Origin: Amorphophallus konjac
Lineage: Eukaryota > Streptophyta > Magnoliopsida > Alismatales > Araceae
Assembly: GCA_022559845.1 (NCBI GenBank)
Contig: JAHNEJ010003545.1
Coordinates: 558,001 to 622,000, forward strand
Length of the DNA: 64,000 nt
Reading direction: 5' to 3'
In this document: positions 48,151-58,833 of the stretch, one piece after another
Layout of the letters: each line of letters opens with the position of its first letter
How positions within the stretch are numbered: position 1 is the stretch's first letter
Notes under the pieces: generated by a model
The model's input: the letters and a program-made list of their open reading frames with translations, nothing else
What the model was told of the DNA's origin: nothing
Database searches by the model: none
Program-made: the position numbers and the translations under genes

Positions 48151-48621
48151 GGGTTGGCTTCTTCCTCACTTTGGGGGGGACTTTTGGGGATTTACGCCGA
48201 AACTCTGCCGGTCCGGGGAGCGATCTTCTGCCAAGGAACCATGCTGTTCACGTTCTAAGCATTCTCCGGTCCAGGGAGTATCTAGACCCTAGTGTTCAAA
48301 CCCTCCTTCGTTCATTCCTTTTCTTCACATTGCATCATTATTCTTGCATTGTCTCGTGTTGTTCTATCACGTTCTAGTCATTCGTTGCATGTTTAAACAT
48401 CCCTCCCACTGTTTGTCACGCCCCACAGGGGTTAAAAATCACCAACCCCTAGGTACTTGCCCCCCCTTGTTATGCATTTTAATTATTATAGTTTGATAGA
48501 TATTGCACTACTTGTAAATCTAATTGGGTTTGTTTTCTTTGTGTCTTCATCCTTCCTTGCAGGTTTATAGTACATTCAGCACGAGGCCCCTCTCTCTTGG
48601 CCGGCTGAGAGAGAGGGAGGA

Positions 48622-48626
48622 TCGAA
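48622..48626. repeat. Element B target-site duplication, left copy
   Basis: TCGAA, repeated at 58829-58833. Confidence 0.9.
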
Positions 48627-48941
48627 TGTTGTGCCCCTGTGGTTTTGATGATGGTTTTGATGACTGGTCTTTGAAGTGAGTTATTCACTGTGAGTCATCA
48701 AGTTGTGTCTTTTATATGCTCGATAAATTCATGTTTTATCATGCAAGTGAATGGAGTTCGTATGGCTGTCAGATAACATGCTCTACTTTAATTCTGTCTA
48801 CACTCTGTCTGCACAGTCTCCACAGCAGTGCGTCAACTCAGTGTGCTGATGCGTCGACCCTTCAGTCATACTTGTCTCTGTTCTCACACCAGTGCGTCAA
48901 CTCCTTGAGCTGATGCGTCGACCTTTCAGTTCAGTTTCTTC

Positions 48942-49447
48942 AAGTCTATACATTAGACTGTGGCAAAGTCAATTCATTCATTTTGGTAACAAAGTCTGTA
49001 CAGCCGTGTCATATGCTCCTGAAGTCCATACATTGGTCCTCCTTCAAAGTTTTTACAGCCACTGGTCTAGAATCTGAGTCTGTACATCGTCTTGTGCCTT
49101 CAACGTTCAAAGCCTCAAGTCTGTACAGCGTTACGTTCTCTTGACAAAGTCTGTACAGTGTCTCATATTGGCAAAGTTTGTACAGCGTGAAGTCTACACA
49201 TTGGCTTCGCTCCATAAAGCCTATACATTGGCCACTGCTCTCCAAAGTCTGCACAATGGTCTTCACACCTGAAGTCTGTACATCCACAGTTAAACCTGAA
49301 GTCTGGACACTGGTTCAATTCCTTCTAAGTCTGTACATTGGCTTCGTATCTGCAAGTCTATACACTGGACCTTGTTTTACCAAGTCTGTACACTCGCTAC
49401 ACTGTTCAAGTCCATACACTGGCAGCTCTGCTTAAGTATATACATTC
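48942..49447. repeat. Spaced array of AAGTCTGTACA words (5' LTR of B)
   Basis: About 19 copies of a word near AAGTCTGTACA, several followed by TTGG, at roughly 21-40 bp spacing. The intervening sequence is not conserved. The TGTACA core is palindromic. The same array recurs at 56454-56959 in the other LTR. Confidence 0.88.
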
Positions 49448-49588
49448 GTCTGAACTAAGTTCATTTTCCTCTGTCTGTCTGCAGATGATTCAGGCCATCA
49501 AGACTTGGCACGTGATCCAAGAGGCTGAAATGCTGACACGTGGACACAGCAGTTCAAACAATCAAGAAAGAAGCTCCTGGATTATTCT

Positions 49589-50100
49589 GGTGCGTCAACC
49601 CAGTGAGCAAGTAGCGTGGACGCAACGGTTCAAGAATCCCTTATTGCAGCCTCTGGAGTACATTGGCACCATCGACGCTGTAGCTCCATGCGTCAACGCA
49701 GCATGCAGAGAGCGTCGACGCAGCAGTTACAAAGGGAGAGCCAATGGGTTACTAGATTACTCTGGTGCGTCAACGCATTCATCAAGTGGCGTCGACGTAG
49801 CAGGTTGATGGATCGACAAGATGGCCAGAGGGTGGACGCAGTTGCACAATGCGTCAACGCACTCCACACGAAACGTGAGAGGGCTGAAGCCATCTAAGTT
49901 CAGATGCTGGATCACCGATGCGTCAACGTAGCAGTGGAGCAGCGTCGACGCAATTGTCAATAGGGCTAGGCTGGTTGCTCACTAGAACGCATCAATGCGT
50001 CAACGCCATGGGTTGGAAGCATCAACGCAGCAGACTTGAGTTTTGTTGGTAGAATGTCTTTGAAGGCTGCGTCAACCCCTTGAAGCAAGTGCGTTAACGC
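49589..50100. repeat. GCGTCAACGC / GCGTCGACGC word field (5' LTR of B)
   Basis: More than a dozen copies of GCGTCAACGCA or GCGTCGACGCA with decayed forms (GCATCAATGC, GCGTTAACGC). Two earlier pairs lie at 48840-48875 and 48892-48925. It ends about 150 bp before the TATA box, so it lies in U3. Confidence 0.85.
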
Positions 50101-50243
50101 CACCTGACTCTAGTTGCTGAGCGTGCTAATGAAGGGCATGTGATCCGAGGTGCCTGGCTCGTGAACCAAGATGCTGCCACGTGGTCCGAATTTCTAGGGC
50201 AGGAAACGTGAAAGCCACACTCGCCCAGTGTGCTGCTGCTGCT

Positions 50244-50253
50244 TCTATATATA
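50244..50253 (+). promoter_or_regulatory. TATA box of the element B 5' LTR
   Basis: TCTATATATA, followed about 30 bp later by the start of the purine-rich tract. The matching site in the 3' LTR is at about 57750-57760. Confidence 0.72.
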
Positions 50254-50279
50254 CGAGTCTTCATCCTTTGTAGAAGACT

Positions 50280-50585
50280 GATCGAAGAAGAAGCTTGGAG
50301 AGCGAAAAGCCCTTCGATCCAGAGAAAGAAAAGAGGAAGAAAAAGAGAAGAAGAAGAAATAGAAGAAGAGTGAGCCGGCAGAAGAAAAAGGGTTGCAGAG
50401 AAGAAGGAGAGAATAGCGTGAGAGAAAAGGAGAGCAGAGGAGAAAGAAAGAGAGATAGGGAGAGAGAGAGCTCGTGAGGACTGAAAGAAAAGAGAAAGAC
50501 AGTGAGAGAGAAAAGGAGAGCAGAGAAGAGAAAGAGAGATCGTGAGTTGAGAAGAAGCAGAAGAGAAGTAGCAGAAGAAGTTCCT
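50280..50585 (+). repeat. Purine-rich leader tract (5' LTR of B)
   Basis: About 300 nt of GA-rich sequence (GAAGAAGAAG, GAGAGAAAAGGAGAG) just after the TATA box. Long frames on the opposite strand here are Ser/Leu-rich low-complexity shadows. The solo LTR has a shorter purine-rich tract in the same place. Confidence 0.8.
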
Positions 50586-50806
50586 ACTGGACCGTGGATC
50601 AGATCCAGGCCAGTCAGCTCCGTTGAGAGCCACATTGTGCATTTCGTTTTTCAGCTTTCTGTTTGCTGAAGTTATTTTCATTTCGTGTTTTTATTTTTCC
50701 TTTTTCATTTGGTTAATCCTTGTTCTTCTGATTGTCCTGTTGGGGATCGGGTTCCTCCTGTAGACTCAGGAGAAGGGAGATCTGATCTCCGGTTCTAGGC
50801 TTGTGG

Positions 50807-51003
50807 GTTGCAAGTCCAGGTGTCCCTCCTGGTCTGGAGGAAGAGAGGTCTGCGACCTCTGGTTTGCTGGTGACGGGGAGTCACTGGTGGATTCCCTCCG
50901 GTCTGGAGGAAGAGAGACTTCGGTCTCTGGTTTCAAAGTGGCTGGGAGTCACTTGGGGTGTCCCTCCGGTTGGGAGGAAGAGGGGAGGTTGTTCCCCTGG
51001 TCA
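50807..51003 (+). other. Three stem-loop repeats in the leader (5' LTR of B)
   Basis: Three units of about 60-70 nt. Each has a CCCTCC ... GGAGGAAGAG hairpin and a second hairpin (GAGGTCTGCGACCTC, GAGACTTCGGTCTC, GGGGAGGTTGTTCCCC). GGGAGTCACT sits between units. The stems are kept although loop and stem bases differ between units, which suggests RNA structure. Confidence 0.68.
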
Positions 51004-51062
51004 AGCTGTGTGGCAGCACCTTGTTCGCAGACTGAGTCTGCTTGGTTCTAGCATTTGCTAGT

Positions 51063-51130
51063 GAAGCCTCACTCCGGTTGGGAGTGAGGGGTGGATGTAG
51101 GTCTGGAGGACCGAACGACCTTAAAATCTA
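51063..51130 (+). other. Conserved copia leader block (5' LTR of B)
   Basis: GAAGCCTCACTCC, GGAGTGAGGGG, TGGATGTAGGTC and GACCGAACGACCTTAAAA, in the same order as in element A and the solo LTR. Inner inverted pairs (CCTCACTCC/GGAGTGAGG and GGTC/GACC) could fold. Confidence 0.7.
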
Positions 51131-51326
51131 TTGAGTAGGGGTTTGATTGCTTGATTTACTTCCGCTAGATGCTTGAATAGGCACGCTCCATCTGCTCGTT
51201 ATTTTGTTTAATCGAATTAGCTTAATTCCGGAACTTACCTAGCATCTGAGTTTTTAAATTGGGCATTATTCGTAGCAGGATACATTCACCCCCCCCCTCT
51301 GTATCCGGGCCTAGCACCCTAACAGT

Positions 51327-51338
51327 TGGTATCAGAGC
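51327..51338 (+). promoter_or_regulatory. Primer-binding site of element B
   Basis: TGGTATCAGAGC, perfect initiator tRNA-Met complement, two bases after the 5' LTR. Confidence 0.93.
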
Positions 51339-51455
51339 GGTGTCTGCATACAAGGTCCAGCGACCTGCAGATTCGATCTTGCAGTCTTAGGTGCTAATTT
51401 TTTTTTAGTGCATAAATATTCATGTTGCCTTGAATTTTCTCGCTATTTGTTTTCA

Positions 51456-53870
51456 ATGGCTCTTCCACCCGTCTTTAGTGGTTCTGATTTCAGTCAGTGG
51501 TACACTGCTTTACATGCTTATGTTAATTCTGCTAATCCTGATCTGTGGAAATTGATTTCACAAGGTCCTCACACCTTACCAACGAAAGTGTCCAAATGGA
51601 CCGACAGACACAGATCAAAGGATGGAGAAAATCAGAAAGCCTTTAACCTGATGAAAGCAGCTACTGAAAGAGCCTTATGGTCTTGTCTTCATAATTGCAG
51701 CTCAGCAAAGGACATCCTGGATATGCTGAAGAAAATTCACAGGGAAAATGAGGACAGCTGCATGATGGCTGACAGATATAATCAAGGCAGCAGTCAAGAT
51801 GAAGATGATGATGATAATGAGGTAAATCTCTTCGAGAATTTTTCTCTAGAAGATTGGGAGAATGCATATGCTGAATTATTTGAATCTCATGAACTGTTAA
51901 GAAAACAGTATAAAAAATTGAAGAAGGGTACTGGTTTAGATAGTTCAAGTTCTCCTTGTAGAAATTGTGTTGAATTGAAAAATATTCATGATGCATGTAT
52001 GTCTGATTTTCAAATATTGAAGAAACAAGTTTCATTATTGAAAATTGAAAATCAAGATCATATAAATGTGATATCTGAACTCAAAGAAAAATTCAACTCA
52101 GATAATGATAATCAGACTCTTGTTAACTATCGTGACCAGTATGAAAAATTGCTGAAAAACTTTGAAAGTGTGAACTCAGATTTAAACAAGCTGAAATCTG
52201 AGAATGATTCTCTGAGAACACCTGCTAATAAAAATGATAAAAAATCTGAGAAACTTGAGCAGGAGAAGAACTTATTTGCTGAAAAACTTGAAGCCATCAA
52301 ATCTGTGAATGTGGAATTACATAAAGATCTTGAAAAACAGCAAAAAGATATGAAGGAAATTGAAAATGGAAGAAAGTATGAAGTCAATTCAGAAGATCAG
52401 CTTCTAATAAATGAGTTAATTCAGAATGACAAGTTTAAGGAAGAAAATGAGAAGTTAAAAATGCTGAACTCCACTATCTCTGAGAGACTTCTAGCCTTAG
52501 AAAGAGGAAAAACTGTTTGCATTGAAGATTCTGATAAACTGAGCAATCTGGAAAATGAAATTGAGAAATATAAAACTGCTAACAAAGTTTTGAATGAAGC
52601 TATGAATTGTAGTGGGCAAGAGATTGCCAGTTATGAATTACACATTTCCTCACTAGAAAATGAAATTCAAGATCTGAAAACATCTCTGTCAAAGTTTGTG
52701 AGTGGACAAGAGAATCTGGACAGGTTGTTAGGAGTTAAGGTCAATACTCAAAAGGAAGGGTTAGGCTACAACAATGTCAATAAAAAGACTTTCAAAAATA
52801 AGCTAATGACATCTTTTATCAAAGCATCAGATGTAGCCACCACCTCAGAAAATAAACAACCAAATGTTCAGAAGAATCAGAAACAAACTGGAAAAATAGA
52901 AAAGGTCAGTCATGTGAAGAAAGGAGTGAAACACATTGAAAAAATGCATGCTGTACATCACTCGAACTTTTCTGCCACCAAGAAAAAGACTGATTTTAAA
53001 TATGTTGAGAAAGTTCAATCTGTGCTTGACATGAACACACATACACATGCACATAAAAACAAGAATTCATGTCATTACTGTGGTAGGGTTGGCCACATTA
53101 TGGATAATTGCTTCATTCTGAAACAAGACAACAAAAAGCATGCTAGGAAACATGTTTCTACTCAGAACAAAAAGACTGCTCAGAACAAAAAGAAAACTGA
53201 ATGCTATCACTGTGGCAAATTGGGCCACAGGGCCGTTGAATGCTGGCATGCTCAGGGTAGACAATTCAATTCTAAAACTGTTAAACTCCCTGCAAATGGA
53301 AATATTTTTGGAGGAAATGTTTTTAGAGGCAAGCACAATGAGTGCTTCAAATGTGGGAAGTATGGCCACACAGTCAAGGACTGTTGGCACATTCAGAAGA
53401 ATTCTTTTAACCCCCATGTTATCAAATTCTCTGCCAGAAAATCTGTGAGCTTTTCATGCTATAACTGTGGGAAGCCAGGCCATAGAGCTGCTGAATGTTG
53501 GCTGGCCGGTTTTAGTAAACAGAATTTTAATTCTATCAACAACAAAAAGTTTCATGCATATGCACATGGATTTCATGCTAACAAGAATGTGCATAGATCA
53601 AATCTAAAACCTGATGCATCTTACTATCATTATAGTAAACAGAACTCTCTCTCTGCCAATAAACTTCATGACAACAGTAATGTGCATAAGAAGAATTTGA
53701 AATATGCTAATTCATGCCATTACTGTGGATAAATTGGTCATTCAATGAATAATTCCTACTTGATGAAATCCGATGACCAAGCAGCTAGAAAATTATTTAG
53801 AAAACCTGCTACGAATGTCATTGTCAATTCAGGACCCAAGACCTCTTGGGTACCTGTTTGTGCAAAATAA
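51456..53870 (+). CDS. Gag of element B, one premature stop near the end
   Basis: Structural and RNA-packaging protein. I chose ATG 51456 (MALPPVFSGSDFSQWY), which opens the copia gag domain. The UBN2-like part covers about residues 1-110 (DRHRSKDGENQKAFN, SAKDILDML). An acidic patch (QDEDDDDNEVNLFE) and a long charged coiled coil follow to about residue 440. A Lys-rich hinge leads to four CCHC knuckles (CHYCGRVGHIMDNC, CYHCGKLGHRAVEC, CFKCGKYGHTVKDC, CYNCGKPGHRAAEC). TAA at 53730-53732 falls inside a fifth knuckle (CHYCG, stop, IGHSMNN). The frame then stays open to TAA 53868-53870 and ends in GPKTSWVPVCAK, typical of SIRE-like gags. The truncated 758-residue product could still work. No pol follows. 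Confidence 0.9.
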
Positions 53871-56138
53871 CTTTGCCTTGCAGGTGTGCCTTAGAATGGA
53901 ATAAAAAGAGGTGTTAATCCAAGGCACTCAAGAATGAAAACCCCTTCTGAACCTTTCAGGTAAATTCTCTGCATTTCCTGTTTTGAAACTCATTGCATAT
54001 CTGGTTTGATGTGTTCTTGCATATCTGTCATCTTTTGAACACTATAAGCATTCGTGTCTCTTAATGCTCATATGAATTGGCTGTTTAGATATTGAAATGA
54101 GAATAAACTTGCAATTTCTGAAAATCTGAACTGCATATGTATGTTGTTTGAAATCTGACTATTGCATTCTGAAAAATCTGATAAGCTGAAATTTGATCCA
54201 TGCATGCTGCCCATCTTGAATTATCATGATTGACCTCAATGCTATATCAAATGGTAAGCTACCAAAAGGCAGGGAAATCTGTCTGGAGGTTCTTACTATG
54301 TGAGAGGTGGTCTTTTAGACCAAGTACTCCGCCTAGTACCATGGGTCACTTTGCTGGGTAGGACAGTCAGAATGTGCACAAGTCACAATATCATTTGGAA
54401 TCATATGTTCAGTTTTCAGTGCAAACATTGCATGTGTTCAGGGGGAGTAAATGGCATATCTATGCATACATATGGTTAAGTGCATTGCATTTCCTTAGAT
54501 TGAAAATGTCAAAAAGATTGTCTAAATGCATGTTGTCAGGGGGAGTCAATGCATTGCAAATAGGTTGTCAAATGCATACTCATGTGAGAATTCATTGCAT
54601 ATCCTTCCTTATTGATTTTGTTGACAGACCTTGAACATATTTTTGAAAACATTGAGCTTCAAAATCTCTCCTATCAATTGGTATCATTTGGCTTCAGATT
54701 TCTATCAATCTTTCATGAAGATTTCAATGGGAATATCTCGATCATAAATCTGAAAATTCTTGAACTAGAAATCTTCTATTATACATTTTTATGAATGACT
54801 GAAATAACTCATGTGGTTTAAGTTTAATGTACTCAATGAGTTTGGCTTTAAAATCTCTTAAAAATATCTGAAGCATGTTTAATAAACCTTAACCATCTGG
54901 TTCATGTTGTGTCTTACAAAAACTTCTGAAATCTGCACTTTTGAATACATGACTTTATTTGGTTAAGTACATGAGATTAATATTGTTTTGAAGTAAATGA
55001 ATGTTTCTGAATTGTCTAAAGGGTAAAGTAATTGTCAGAGCAATGACCTTGGTCACTGAAAAACACATGTCCAAAGGACTATGTCATGAGGTGCGTTAGT
55101 TAACTCTGATTAAGAATTCATTGAAATTCAGGCAGAGCAATGGCATGCACACTGAGAAATACAACTCACTCATCAAGAAATGATTTGGAGTGTGTCATGA
55201 TGTGTAAATACTATCTCTGTTCATATATAGCATGACAGTTAGTCACACTAAGTGCTTAGGGATATTGGCCTCTGATCAAGGTATATCCTCTAGTTACAAG
55301 GTGTGAACTGAACTAGACTGCTCGTAAATTTTGTAGCATGAAAAATTGTTGAACATATCTCAATATCTGAATATTGATGCTAAAATCAAATTGCTACAAC
55401 CCTAGACAAAATAATATGACTTCATAATTACTTGATTTCAATACTAATGCATGTAATTCCGAAAGAAGTCAATAAATTTGATTGTGTAAGAGAAAGGGAG
55501 TTTTATCAAGATAAATATGAGGGCTTGGTTCATTTTTATTAAAACATGGTTTTAGATATCAATACAGAAATTTATTGATAAACTCTACATACATCATGTT
55601 TAAACCATGCTGATCAATAAAATTCATTCATAAGCCCTTATAATGGAAGAATTTGAAATATTCTGATTTGGATTTATGAGAATGACATTTCCTTGAAAAT
55701 CTGACTGAAATTCTTGTAGTTGAAGCCTCTTTAGAAATCTGCTAATTGAACTCTTCTGCTCATGAGATTCATGTCCTTGGCACATTGACCTGAACTTCTC
55801 CTTGTCTGCCCCTGTGGTCTCCTTCTCATCTATCTCATAAGATTCCATTTATTGAGGGGGAGCCTCCTTGTCATATGCATCATGCTGCATAGAAGGAGAC
55901 GAATTGAGATCTTGCATTCTGGTATCTGCATCTGCATTCTTACCCTCCCATGATTCATCTTGACTATATCAAAGGGGGAGATTTTTGCCAAAGGGGGAGA
56001 TTGTCTTTTCAATTATAGCATGCTGGTTGCTTTAATTTCTCAAACTATTTTCTTTTTTGATGAAGTCAAAGGGGGAGAATAGTTTGAGTCATCAGATGAC
56101 TCACTGTGTAGTGTTGCCATCATCAAAAAGGGGGAGAT
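53871..56138 (+). other. Noncoding segment replacing pol in element B
   Basis: 2.27 kb with no supported gene. A GCAGGTGTGCCTT stretch just after gag recurs in element A (TAGGTGTGCCTTGACA, near 13616). AGGGGGAG polypurine-like motifs lie at about 54439, 54538, 55854, 55972, 55990 and 56069, before the final tract. This may be a diverged env-like or 3' region, but no frame supports that. Confidence 0.7.
56125..56138 (+). promoter_or_regulatory. Polypurine tract of element B
   Basis: AAAAAGGGGGAGAT directly before the 3' LTR, which starts TATTGTGCCCC (second base changed from G). Confidence 0.85.
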
Positions 56139-58828
56139 TATTGTGCCCCTGTGGTTTTGATGATGGTTTTGATGATTGGTCTTTCAAGTGAGTCATTCAC
56201 TGTGAGTCATCTAGTTGTGTCTTTTATATGCTCGATAAATTCATGTTTTATCATGTAAGTGAATGGAGTTCATATGGCTGTCAGATAACATGCTCTACTT
56301 TAATTCTGTCTACACTCTGTCTGCACAGTCTCCACAGCAGTGCGTCAACTCAGTGTGCTGATGCGTCGACCCTTCAGTCATACTTGTCTCTGTTCTCACA
56401 CCAATGCGTCAACTCCTTGAGCTGATGCGTCGACCTTTCAGTTCAGTTTCTTCAAGTCTATACATTAGATTGTGGCAAAGTCTATTCATTCATTTTGGTA
56501 ACAAAGTCTGTACAGCCGTGTCATATGCTCCTGAAGTCCATACATTGGTCCTCCTTCAAAGTCTGTACAGCCACAGGTCTAGAATCTGAGTCTGTACATC
56601 GTCTTGTGCCTTCAACGTTCAAAGCCTCAAGTCTGTACAGCGTTACGTTCTCTTGACAAAGTCTGTACAGTGTCTCATATTGGCAAAGTTTGTACAGCGT
56701 GAAGTCTACACATTGGCTTCGCTCCATAAAGCCTATACATTGGCCACTGCTCTCCAAAGTCTGCACAATGGTCTTCACACCTGAAGTCTGTACATCCACA
56801 GTTAAACCTGAAGTCTGGACACTGGTTCAATTCCTTCTAAGTCTATACATTGGCTTCGTATCTGCAAGTCTATACACTGGACCTTGTTTTACCAAGTCTG
56901 TACACTCGCTGCACTGTTCAAGTCCATACACTGGCAGCTCTGCTTAAGTATATACATTCGTCTGAACTAAGTTCATTTTCCTCTGTCTGTCTGCAGATGA
57001 TTCAGGCCATCAAGACTTGGCACGTGATCCAAGAGGCTGAAATGCTGACACGTGGACACAGCAGTTCAAACACTCAAGAAAGAAGCTCCTGGATTATTCT
57101 GGTGTGTCAACGCAGTGAGCAAGTAACGTGGACGCAGCGGTTCAAGAATCCCTTATTGCAGCCTCTGGAGTACATTGGCACCATCGACGCTGCAGCTCCA
57201 TGCGTCAACGTAGCATGCTGAGAGCGTCGACGTAGCAGTTACAAAGGGAGAGCCATTGGGTTACTGGATTACTCTGGTGCGTCAACGCATTCATCAAGTG
57301 GCGTCGACGCAGCAGGTTGATGGATCGACAAGGTGACCAGAGGGTGGACGCAGTTGCACAATGCGTCAACGCACTCCACATGAAACGTGAGAGGGCTGAA
57401 GCCATCTAAGTTCAGATGCTGGATCACCGATGCGTCAACGCAACAGTGGAGCAGCGTCGACGCAACTGTCAATAGGGATAGGCTGGTTGCTCACTGGAAC
57501 GCATCAATGCGTCAACGCCATCGGTTGGAAGCGTCAACGCAGCAGACTTGAGTTTTACTGGTAGAATGTCTTTGAAGGCTGCGTCAACCCCTTGAAGCAA
57601 GTGCGTTAATGCCACCTGACTCTAGTTGCTGAGCGTGCTAATGAAGGGCACGTGATCCGAGGTGCCTGGCTCGTGAACCAGGATGCTGCCACGTGGTCCG
57701 AATTTCTAGGGCAGGAAACGTGGAAGCCACACTCACCCAGTGTGCTGCTGCTATATATATGAGTCTTCATCCTTTGTAGAAGACTGATCGAAGAAGAAGC
57801 CTGGAGAGCGAAAAGCCCTTCGATCCAGAGAAAGTAAAGAGGAAGAAAAAGAGAAGAAGAAGAAATAGAAGAAGAGTGAGCCGGCAGAAGAAAAAGGGTT
57901 ACAGAGAAGAAGGAGAGAATAGCGCGAGAGAAAAGGAGAGCAGAGGAGAAAGAAAGAGAGATAGGGAGAGAGAGAGCTCGTGAGGACTGAAAGAAAAGAG
58001 AAAGACAGTGAGAGAGAAAAGGAGAGCAGAGAAGAGAAAGATAGATCGTGAGTTGAGAAGAAGAAGAAGAGAAGTAGCAGAAGAAGTTCCTACTGGACCG
58101 TGGATCAGATCCAGGCCAGTCAGCTCCGTTGAGAGCCACATTGTGCATTTCGTTTTTCAGCTTTCTGTTTGCTGAAGTTATTTTCATTTCATGTTTTTAT
58201 TTTTCCTTTTTCATTTGGTTAATCCTTGTTCTTCCGATTACCCTGTTGGGGATCGGGTTCCTCCTGTGGACTCAGGAGAAGGGGGATCTGATCTCCGGTT
58301 CTGGGCTTGTGGGTTGCAAGTCCAGGTGTCCCTCCTGGTCTGGAGGAAGAGAGGTCTGCGACCTCTGGTTTGCTGGTGACGGGGAGTCACTGGTGGGTTC
58401 CCTCCAGTCTGGAGGAAGAGAGACTTCGGTCTCTGGTTTCCAAGTGGCTGGGAGTCACTTGGGGTGTCCCTCCAGTTGGGAGGAAGAGGGGAGGTTGTTC
58501 CCCTGGTCAAGCTGTGTGATAACACCTTGTTCGCAGACTGAGTCTGCTTGGTTCTAGCATTTGCTAGTGAAGCCTCACTCCGGTTGGGAGTGAGGGGTGG
58601 ATGTAGGTCTGGAGGACCGAACGACCTTAAAATCTATTGAGCAGTGGTTTGATTGCTTGATTTGCTTCCGCTAGATGCTTGAATAGGCACGCTCCATCTG
58701 CTCGTTATTTTGTTTAATCAAATTAGCTTAATTCCGGAACTTGCCTAGCATCTGAGTTTTTAAATTGGGCATTATTCGTAGCAGGATACATTCACCCCCC
58801 CTCTATATCCGGGCCTAGCACCCTAACA
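56139..58828 (+). mobile_element. 3' LTR of element B
   Basis: 2690 bp, offset about 7512 bp from the 5' LTR and matching it throughout. It repeats the AAGTCTGTACA array (56454-56959), the GCGTCAACGC field (57101-57612), the purine-rich leader, the stem-loops (58315-58511) and the leader block (58570-58632). A six-base GCTGCT difference lies just before the TATA box. Confidence 0.93.
56454..56959. repeat. Spaced array of AAGTCTGTACA words (3' LTR of B)
   Basis: Counterpart of 48942-49447. One word decayed in the 5' LTR (AAGTTTTTACA) is intact here as AAGTCTGTACA, so small differences fall within words too. Confidence 0.88.
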
Positions 58829-58833
58829 TCGAA
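58829..58833. repeat. Element B target-site duplication, right copy
   Basis: TCGAA, directly after CACCCTAACA. Confidence 0.9.

Larger units (their letters stand above)
47581..48626 (+). mobile_element. 5' part of the LTR of a Tat/Ogre-like Ty3 element
   Basis: Starts TGTTGACACCCG, a form I associate with Tat/Ogre-type LTRs, immediately after TCCGC of array LTR6. It carries GCGGTC/GACCGC words at 47770-47935 and a TATA-like GATATATAAGG at 48142-48152. It is interrupted at 48627 by element B. The second copy of this LTR is outside the window, so its exact length is unknown. Confidence 0.72.
48627..51324 (+). mobile_element. 5' LTR of element B
   Basis: 2698 bp, TGTTGTGCCCC to CACCCTAACA. In order it has a GCGTCAAC/GCGTCGAC pair field (48840-48935), an AAGTCTGTACA array, a GCGTCAACGC field and a TATA box. 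A ~300-nt purine-rich leader, three stem-loop repeats and the conserved copia leader block follow. Confidence 0.93.
48627..58828 (+). mobile_element. Element B: complete gag-only, SIRE-like non-autonomous Ty1/copia element
   Basis: 10.2 kb with LTRs 48627-51324 and 56139-58828, a TCGAA duplication, a Met-tRNA primer site and a polypurine tract. The internal 4.8 kb holds only gag (51456-53870); the next 2.27 kb has no pol or env-like gene. The LTRs are nearly identical by eye, so the insertion is recent and presumably used enzymes from an autonomous relative. It lies inside the LTR or leader of the Tat-like element. Confidence 0.92.

Noticed and set aside
48942..49447. CRISPR-like spaced repeats
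   Set aside because: The repeat is too short and degenerate, spacing is uneven, no cas gene is present, and the sequence lies in a plant LTR.
50094..50681. 195-codon minus-strand Ser/Leu-rich frame (also 57606-58187)
   Set aside because: Antisense shadow of the purine-rich leader in the element B LTRs.
55624..56012. Possible env-like remnant in element B
   Set aside because: Short frames on both strands, no signal peptide, membrane segment or coiled coil that would support it.
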